A stretch of 64,000 nt of DNA from Tillandsia leiboldiana (taxonomy: Eukaryota > Streptophyta > Magnoliopsida > Poales > Bromeliaceae), in contig CM055067.1 of assembly GCA_029204045.2 (NCBI GenBank), forward strand, positions 29,214,838-29,278,837, written 5' to 3'. The position numbers were made by a program, and so were the translations under genes. Positions within the stretch are counted from its first letter, which is position 1, and the number at the start of each line of letters is the position of its first letter. The notes beneath the pieces were generated by a model that was not told the origin of the DNA, ran no database searches, and saw nothing but the letters and a program-made list of their open reading frames with translations. This document shows, one piece after another, positions 57,129 through 64,000 of this stretch.

Positions 57129-60100
57129 TATCACGCCCCGGGGTCGAAACTGTGACCCGGGCTCGCCAATAAATCCGCCACCTATACGGAGAATTTTCGC
57201 ATAGGCGAAGTGTCCAACCTGCAAAGATAGAACTACAGCTAAAGAGATATCAGAGCTGTAAAATAAACTGCTGAAAAACTCAAATCCAACACTGTACAAC
57301 TGGAAATAAAGATACAATATCCATCTCCCAAAAATGATCATCATACAATATCCTCTTATACAAATCCAAAAACTCAAACAGGGAGATAAACTAAAATAAT
57401 AATACAACAGTGTACATGCTGTCAGTACAAGTCAGATCCTCACAATACAACAATCTCTCAAAAGTGGAAATACAAAATAATCTACTGACTGTACTACAAA
57501 TCTCCAATGAGGGGGTACCGCTACTCTTCAAAGACAGGTAGGGATCTAGCTCGCGACTCCCTCGCCTCGAACAGCAATGGCAGAATCAGCAACTCCCGCA
57601 AATGACTCTACAAAGCAAAGGAGAGGAAAGAAAAAGGAGGGGGAGAACCCCCAATGGGTGTGAGAACTACACCAACACGTAGCTCTCAGTGGGTACCGCC
57701 ACCAAGCCCGACGGTCTGCCCACTAAGTCTACTAGAGGCATAAGATAACTATGCAGTAAAAACTGAACAAGAAAAGCTGGAGATACTCTACATCTACCAT
57801 GCCTCTATCTAAATGCTCAATGAGTGATACAGATGAAAAGATATGCAACCACTCGCACCCAAGGTGCTCAATCGATCCAATCGAACTGACTGCCTCATAG
57901 GGTCCAGTCAAGCCTGCGCCTACCTACTGCCATTACATCCACGGAGGTCTGGACTTAGGTAGGGCGTCCGTGACTGCCAAAACTGGCCCAGCCAGAGGGA
58001 GTGCGTCGACAAGTCGCGATACAAAAGTAATAGATCCACTCCGGACGTGGCACTCAAGGGGCGCGACCCCACCGAGGAAAAAGGTATCCGCGCATCTCTG
58101 TCGAGCTCAAAGTGGCTCCTGCAGGCTATAATCAAAATCCACGCTCACTCTCAGAACGGAAGGACTCAAAGTCCTCAAACATCTCGCACGACGGTCGGAG
58201 TACTCTCAACGACTCAGCTAACCAGCTCTCACGAATCTCGAGATACTAACGAACTCAACCAACTCGTGGCACAAAACACACTGGCTGGAAAAACTCCACA
58301 ACCGGGACCACCGTCGACCCAAACGACTCCCAAAACGAAACACCCAACTCGCCACGCTAAACACACAGGCTGGAGGTACTCCACGGCCGGGACCACCGTC
58401 GACCCAGACGGCTCCCAAAAGACATCCAACTCACAGACGAGAAGAACCGACCGACACAGCAAGGGTCCGAGAATCCCGTTTGGCCAGTGCCTAGAACCCC
58501 AATCAAACAAGAACAGACTCCAGGCTCAGCTTTTCGAAGTTCTCGACCCCTTACAGTTCAGAAATTCGGCTCCCTCGGGTAAAGTAGGAATCCAACTCAA
58601 CACCCTAAACTCACGGCTGGAGATACTCCACAGCCGGGATCGACCCACAACTCGAGGTCTAACAAAACTGGTCGGACGACACTCAACGACCCGGGACCAC
58701 CGTCAACCCAAACGGTTCCCAACAACGCTAGCACTGGTCTAAACTCAACTACCAGACTCCACTCAACCCCTAGGTACGAGTGCAACATACGTCCCACACT
58801 AACCTGACCACTCGGCCCACTACCCGGGCGAGGAACTCTATGTCCAGGAAATAAACAAGATGTGGGATGTCTAAAACATAAAAGAACCTAGCCCAAGTGA
58901 AAATTCTCTACTAGTCTGGCTAAACATGCAACATATGACGGGGTGCTAGGTCAAGTAACAAATAATAGCAATTAAATAAACTGACTCATAACATAGGGAA
59001 CATTAACAGACATGATTACAAAATCAATCAAAATAACCCTCATCTCCCTCAACATGCTCTCAACTAACATAAGGTGAATACAACCATTTAAATATATATA
59101 TAAGATCTCGAAGGTACCCAACATGTACAATAAAATCATGTAAGCCTCAATCCACATGAGCTAGATCATTTCTTATGCTTACATCTCAATCCTATAGGTT
59201 GTACATTAAATTATGCATGCTATCAATCACATAGTGTAATGCTTCTCTTAGGTAAGCTTTCATCAATCATAATCATGCACATTATCCTGCAATTTCTCAT
59301 ACAATACCTTTATTAAGCTTACCTCTCAACTATATATTGGTACACTAAACATGTATGCATTCTATCAAATAGAATTAGAGAACCGTCCACCGGTTCTGGA
59401 GACGAAGCAACCCACCTGAATCGTTTTCCGCAAGCAAAGCCGAAGTCGGAGAAGTGCGCAGTCACTCGCTAACAAAAATCTGCCGAAACCGCGCCCTCGG
59501 TACTCGGTCGCACAAGCCTCTGCTCAAACCAACATCACAACCAGCACCACAATCAACACCCCAAACAGCACTTGTTGTTTTGCAAACTAGCACAGAAAAG
59601 GGGATTTTCACCTGCGTGCGGTCCTCTGAAAAATCCAAAAAAATCACAGCTGCGATCCTCGCGACGAGTAGATGCAAATCGAGTATTTATACTCCTTGTT
59701 CCGACATCTGTAGGCCAAGATACGCACAAAACATCGCAGTAAGTCAAATTCCCTCATAATCACAAGTCTGCGGAAATCAGTCCCAAAGAAGCTTAAACAT
59801 CACCTTCGAAATGACCTCCAAAAAATCCAATAAAAATACGGTCGCGTTCCTCTCGAAGCGTAGATGTTGATCGAGTCCTCAAACGCCCCTATCCGATGCC
59901 CGTAGGCCGAGAAATCCAAACAATACTCCACCGCTGTCCCACACATCACAACAGTATAAGGGGTCAAAAGATACCTCGGGAACACCACCAAAAACTCGAA
60001 ACGGAGAGAAGTGATCAACATGGAAATCGAAGGCGTTCTTCTCGTGAACGCGCTGCCACAAAAATCGGCTTAAAACTCCAGCAGGGTAGTCCAAGGGACC

Positions 60101-61018
60101 TCGCGGACTGAAATGCGACGGTAGAAGCCAAAATCGAAGGAGTGTCGAAGTGCGCTGCGTCGCAGAAAACGCCGATGCCGCAGTCTCCAAAAATACCCAA
60201 GATCCACCGGAGAGTATAGGACAAAGTGTAGGAGAGCTCTGCTGAAGGGGGGCACCCAGAACCCTCCAAAAATCCCGCAATGGGGCACCCCATGCCTATT
60301 TATAGGCTGAAATCCAAGAGGAAAAACATGGTTTGGGGTACACTTTTCGGGCGCCCGGAACTTCCGGGCGTAAACAGTACCCCAAAAAACCCCCCAAACT
60401 GCCAACGCCCGGATCATCTTGGACGCGCCACGTCGCCCAAAATAGCAAACAGCGGATCCGGCCAACAGGGCAGCGCCGCGTGGCCCGCTCGCACCGCGCG
60501 GGTGGCCAACCATGCGCTGACGCGTGGCGCACCCACGGGCGCCTCCCCCGCGCGTCAACGCCTCGGTCACCGCACCCACGTGTGCCCGCGCCCGCGCCTA
60601 CCTCGCGACACGCGCATGCTTCCCGAGATGCCTGCCGCGCCAGCTCCGTGGACCGCGCCTGATGTGCCGGCCACTCAGGGACTGCCACGTGTCCACCCGG
60701 CGGTCCGCAGCTCCTCCCGTGCACCCGAATACACTGAAAACTTTCGGGTGTCCGTTTTCGGGCGTCCGGACTCAGAAAAATACATCCAAGTAGTCGATTT
60801 CCATCGTTTTTTCGTGCTGAATCGAAATCTGATGTCCGTTTCGCGCGAAACCACTTCTAAAATTTGACGGGGGCATCCAAATACACTCGTGATCCATTTA
60901 ACGCACTAAGCCCCTTTCTTGAGTCTGATACGCGCACAAACACCTCCAGCACCCAACAAAGGCCTCCAGAAGCTGCTGATCCAATAGTAATCCTCTCGTG
61001 GGGATTCGGGTCCTCACA
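57129..61018 (-). mobile_element. Solo Del-like LTR inserted in the Tat-like primer binding site (3890 bp)
   Basis: A perfect target duplication GCACG flanks it (57124-57128, 61019-61023). In element sense it starts TGTGAGGACCCGAATCCCC and ends in the terminal hairpin plus GGCGTGATA, so the last TGACA has one change. A TATA-like CTATAAATAGG lies at about 60305-60295 (minus). It belongs with the 4-kb LTR family at 39893 but is clearly diverged. No interior or partner LTR remains. Confidence 0.92.
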
Positions 61019-61075
61019 GCACGCCTGGTGGTACGCTTAAGTAACTCTTACCTTCCTACCGGTACGATATTTATA

Positions 61076-63097
61076 ATGACGGAGAGCAATAGCACTGATA
61101 GCTGGTCGGCATTACCAGAGGCGAATCTGTCACAATTATTTGGGCGAATGACCCGAATGATAGAAAACAGCGAGAAAACCCAAGAGTCCCTCGAAAGAAG
61201 CAAATGGGCACGGGACGCCTGGCTGGATTCAATGTGGGTCGCGATAACGGTCGGGAAGGAAAATTTGGCTCAATTTGAGCAGATAGTGGCCCATCAAGGG
61301 CCATACAGTGGAGGGCACGTCTCCACAGTCCCTAAGCAATTGCCGACGCAATCGTTTACGATAGCGCTGGCAATGCCGATAGTGCAGCCCCAGGGAATTG
61401 CACCGTTGGTGGCGACTTACCAAGCAGCGCAGCCGCTGGGGGCATGGCTGCCGCAATGGACCTAGTACCTGACGGGAATGTGGCCGATATGGCAGAGCAT
61501 TGGCCAGCCATCGAACACCTACTGGGGAATTACACTGCCTTCCCTACCACCGTTCGTCCAGTCTTAGGCTGGGGGCAGGATCGGTGGGCAGGTCCTTTAG
61601 CAGGGACCGGCTCAGTACCAAACCGGCCACTACGGACCGGTTGAAAATCAGGCTGACCACTATGGGCCGCCACCTCCGCCAGCACAACCGGTGACTCTGG
61701 TACCCTAGGTCAGACTCGCCGATATGGCTGGGGGCAGGGACGAGAGGCAGGTCCCACCATAGGGACCGCCTCAGTGTCGGACTGGCTATTATGAGCCGCC
61801 ATCTTCGCCAACACAGCCATTGGGAGCAGTGCAGCCGCACGCGGCCCCTGTCCTAGCTAATTATAAGCCGATGATTATGGACGCCGGCCACCAACAGGAA
61901 ACTGCTCGGGTACCTCTATTGGTTCAACAGTCCCAAGCTTGGGAAGTCGAGGCCACTGCCTTAGATGAGAGCTTTTTTCCGATTCGGACGGTATTTAGCC
62001 CGAAGCGAACCATACCTCGGAGATCTACAGGAGTCTCCGCTGGTCCTATCAACACTAGTGCTGACGCAATCGGTGTTGCCAATGCCGGCAACGATGGGGG
62101 CGCAGCAGGATACGCCCCTCACGACGGCACCACTACTGGGGCAGTGCAGCCGCAGACGACTCCCCTCCCTGCGGGAGACAGGCCGATGGGCTCGAACATC
62201 GGTCACCAGCGGGAAGCCGACCAGGGTATACCCACGTCACCCCTTTAGTTGGTGCATCAACTTCACGCTGGGGGCAGGGAGATTAAGGGGCAGACCCCGA
62301 ATGCAGGACAGGCTCCAAGTCAGGCGAGGCTAGAAGTAAATCCTGCACAGCCGGCGATTTTGACACTCCCGATAGGGAACGCTGGGCTATATGCCCGAGC
62401 TAAAAAAATAATAAATATATTCGGCATAGAGGGCAGGCCGGTGATACGGCCAGTTCTTGGTTTCCCACCTCTCTTGTCAAAAGATGGGGACGTGGGGTAC
62501 CCTTACTTGGCCAATTGGAAGATGTCGATGTTCGACAAATTCTCGGCCGAGGTGACCGAGGATACGGTCAGACATATCGACCGAGGACAATTCAACCTTT
62601 GGCACTGAATTCGGCCGATACGAGTCGGCCGAAGGAGTTGGTTCACAAAGCCATGATCAAAACAAAGGGAGACCAATTGACAGAGGTCGGCCTGGAAAAA
62701 TCTTTTTGGCTAGCGCAGTCAGAGCCAAAAGCGGATGAAGAGCCCGATCGGTCGAAAAGACCAAGGGTGAGAACCCTGATTCCGTTGGAAGGAATCAAAG
62801 AGCAGGACATTCCGATTAGCAAAAGCATCAGATAAGGAATGTGGGCCAAAAAAGGCTCAACTACACTTGAGTCTGCAAGAGCCGAATGTAATGCACATGC
62901 AACAAACAGATGGGAAAGCTTTCAGCCGATCAAGGAGATACCTGAAACACGACTATCGGTTTTGAAAGATGTGGGGCAAAACATAAGAAAACTTCACGCT
63001 GATGTACTTACAACCCAAAGGAAAATTGTGATGACCTGGATCTCCGCAGATGATCCGCAGTGTGATCAGTGGCTTCTGGATGTTATTTTTGCTTGAT
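61076..63097 (+). pseudogene. Gag-like remnant of the Tat-like element
   Basis: The frame opens with Met at 61076, 40-50 nt after the primer binding site (MTESNSTDSW), and runs 129 residues to a stop at 61463. It includes a helical-looking stretch (LSQLFGRMTRMIENSEKTQE). Beyond it lie frame-shifted blocks. A Gly/Pro/Gln-rich segment is repeated in diverged form at about 61565-61690 and 61725-61840. A block near 62460-62608 (YPYLANWKMSMFDKFSAEV) recalls the start of the Tat gag core. Two final frames end at 62835 and 63096; I do not recognise these. No pol is seen before the next LTR begins. Confidence 0.55.
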
Positions 63098-64000
63098 AGT
63101 GTTGGTTGCGCGCAAATCAGACCCAAGAAAATGGACTCGACGCGTATAATGGATCAAGAATAACTTCGGATGCCCTCGTCAGAAAATAAAAGTGGTTTCT
63201 CGCAAAACGGACATCGTATTTGGATTTAGCGCGGAAAAACGATCAAACACGACTATTTGGTTGTATTTTTTAGGATTTTGGACGTCAAAATCGGACTCAA
63301 CGCGCGAAAACAGTGGGAATTGGCTTTTACTAGACTTACTGGGCTCTTGGGTTGCGGGCTGGTCCACGGCTACACACGTGCATAGGGCGCAGCGGCGCGC
63401 GAGGCCACGCGCTAGCGCGGGAGAGGGGAGCCCTGGCCACGCGGCGCGCCCACGTGCGCGAGCTGGCGTGGCACGCGTCGCCGCGCGGGACATGCGTCGC
63501 CGCGCCAGTGGCGGGCGCCGCGCCTGGCGTGGCCGCATCTGGGCCATCCACCTGAAGGCGGGGCGCCCGGATGGGCGCCACGTGGCCCCCTTTTGCGCAG
63601 GGCCGGACCGGGGGCTGGGCTTGGCCCAACACTGTGCTCCGCACAGTAGTCCCCCCCTTTCTTCTTATTCGTCTTCTTCTTCTTCTTCTTCTATTTAAGC
63701 TCTTCTACCTCCTCCTTCTCCCTCTTTTGGACCTTTGCAACTTGGGGGTTTCTACAGAGCCTTCCTCCACTCCTCTACTACATCCTCACCACCAAGAGAA
63801 GGATTAAAGCTGCTTCATCTCCTTCAAGAGACAAGCATCACCATTGTTGCTGACTTTTGGTCAACCCCGTCGCGTTTCGGTGTAAAAATCCTACAGAGCT
63901 AACCAGAGAAAGTTTTGACCTGATTTTTGGTTCTGTGTCTTCACAAGAGGTAGGCCTACAACTTTGGTATTCAACTCTTCCCTTGAATCATGATATTTTT
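63098..64000 (+). mobile_element. Del-like LTR, 5' part missing, runs off the window
   Basis: From about 63105 the order GTTG-GCGC-AAATCAGAC, GTGGTTTC-CGC, AACGGACATC and AAAAACGAT matches the reverse of 60935-60795 in the solo LTR, so this is a plus-strand copy lacking roughly the first 120 bp. GC-rich U3 with CACGTGGC is followed by a CTTCTT run, TATTTAAG near 63692 and a CT-rich leader. CAAGAGGTAGGCCTAC at 63944 parallels 3731-3745. Confidence 0.7.

Noticed and set aside
1..64000. A novel multi-gene host system
   Set aside because: After removal of retrotransposon coding remnants and LTR frames, only one host gene remains. No cluster of unexplained conserved frames was found, and no tRNA or rRNA gene was recognised by eye; tRNAscan-SE would settle tRNAs.

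Overview
The window is nuclear plant DNA. It holds one host gene, spliced with canonical GT-AG introns, in a dense field of nested LTR retrotransposons and small DNA transposons. Several features point to a monocot: the GC-rich codon use of the intact gag-pol, the Del/Tekay-like LTRs and the Tourist/hAT-type MITEs. That placement is an inference, and the species cannot be named from sequence alone. I saw no bacterial-type operon, CRISPR array, rRNA or tRNA gene.

Host gene: on the minus strand, seven exons between 33038 and 9109 join in frame to a 401-residue ArfGAP2/3 (GLO3)-type Arf GTPase-activating protein of the AGD8/9/10 clade. Every junction can be read from the sequence. Intron 4 is 19,101 bp, against 223-2060 bp for the others, because it has collected two LTR elements with both LTRs present, a solo LTR, two MITE-like elements, a 1.2-kb fold-back structure and a pair of diverged inverted LTR-type repeats.

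Layout: 1-3125 is the 3' end and LTR of a SIRE/Maximus-like Ty1/copia element. 3126-6620 holds rearranged pieces of Del/Tekay-like LTRs. 6621-9108 is repeat and unassigned DNA downstream of the gene. 9109-33038 is the gene; inside intron 4 are a broken Ty3/gypsy element (11519-16947, TSD gtgac) and a young, fully open gag-pol Ty3/gypsy element on the minus strand (17635-22988, TSD gattt). 33039-34453 is the gene's upstream region with simple repeats and an old LTR remnant.

34454-63097 is a three-level nest. A Tat-like Ty3/gypsy element (5' LTR split over 34454-34775 and 55927-57114, gag-like remnant from 61076) carries a 21.1-kb Del-like element in its 5' LTR (34776-55921, TSD tccga). That element carries an 11.5-kb relative in inverse orientation (39893-51375, TSD gccac). 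A separate 3.9-kb solo LTR (57129-61018, TSD gcacg) sits in the Tat-like element's primer binding site. 63098-64000 is the start of another Del-like LTR.

The most interesting signal is in the Del-like family. Both nested copies have LTR pairs that differ at only about 0.4-0.5% of sites (my count by eye), yet their gag-pol interiors are full of stops, frameshifts and deletions. This suggests recently mobile, non-autonomous elements moved by another element's proteins. Their LTRs end in a conserved short hairpin next to the terminal CA. The intact element at 17635-22988 and the fold-back structure in intron 4 are the other main points.
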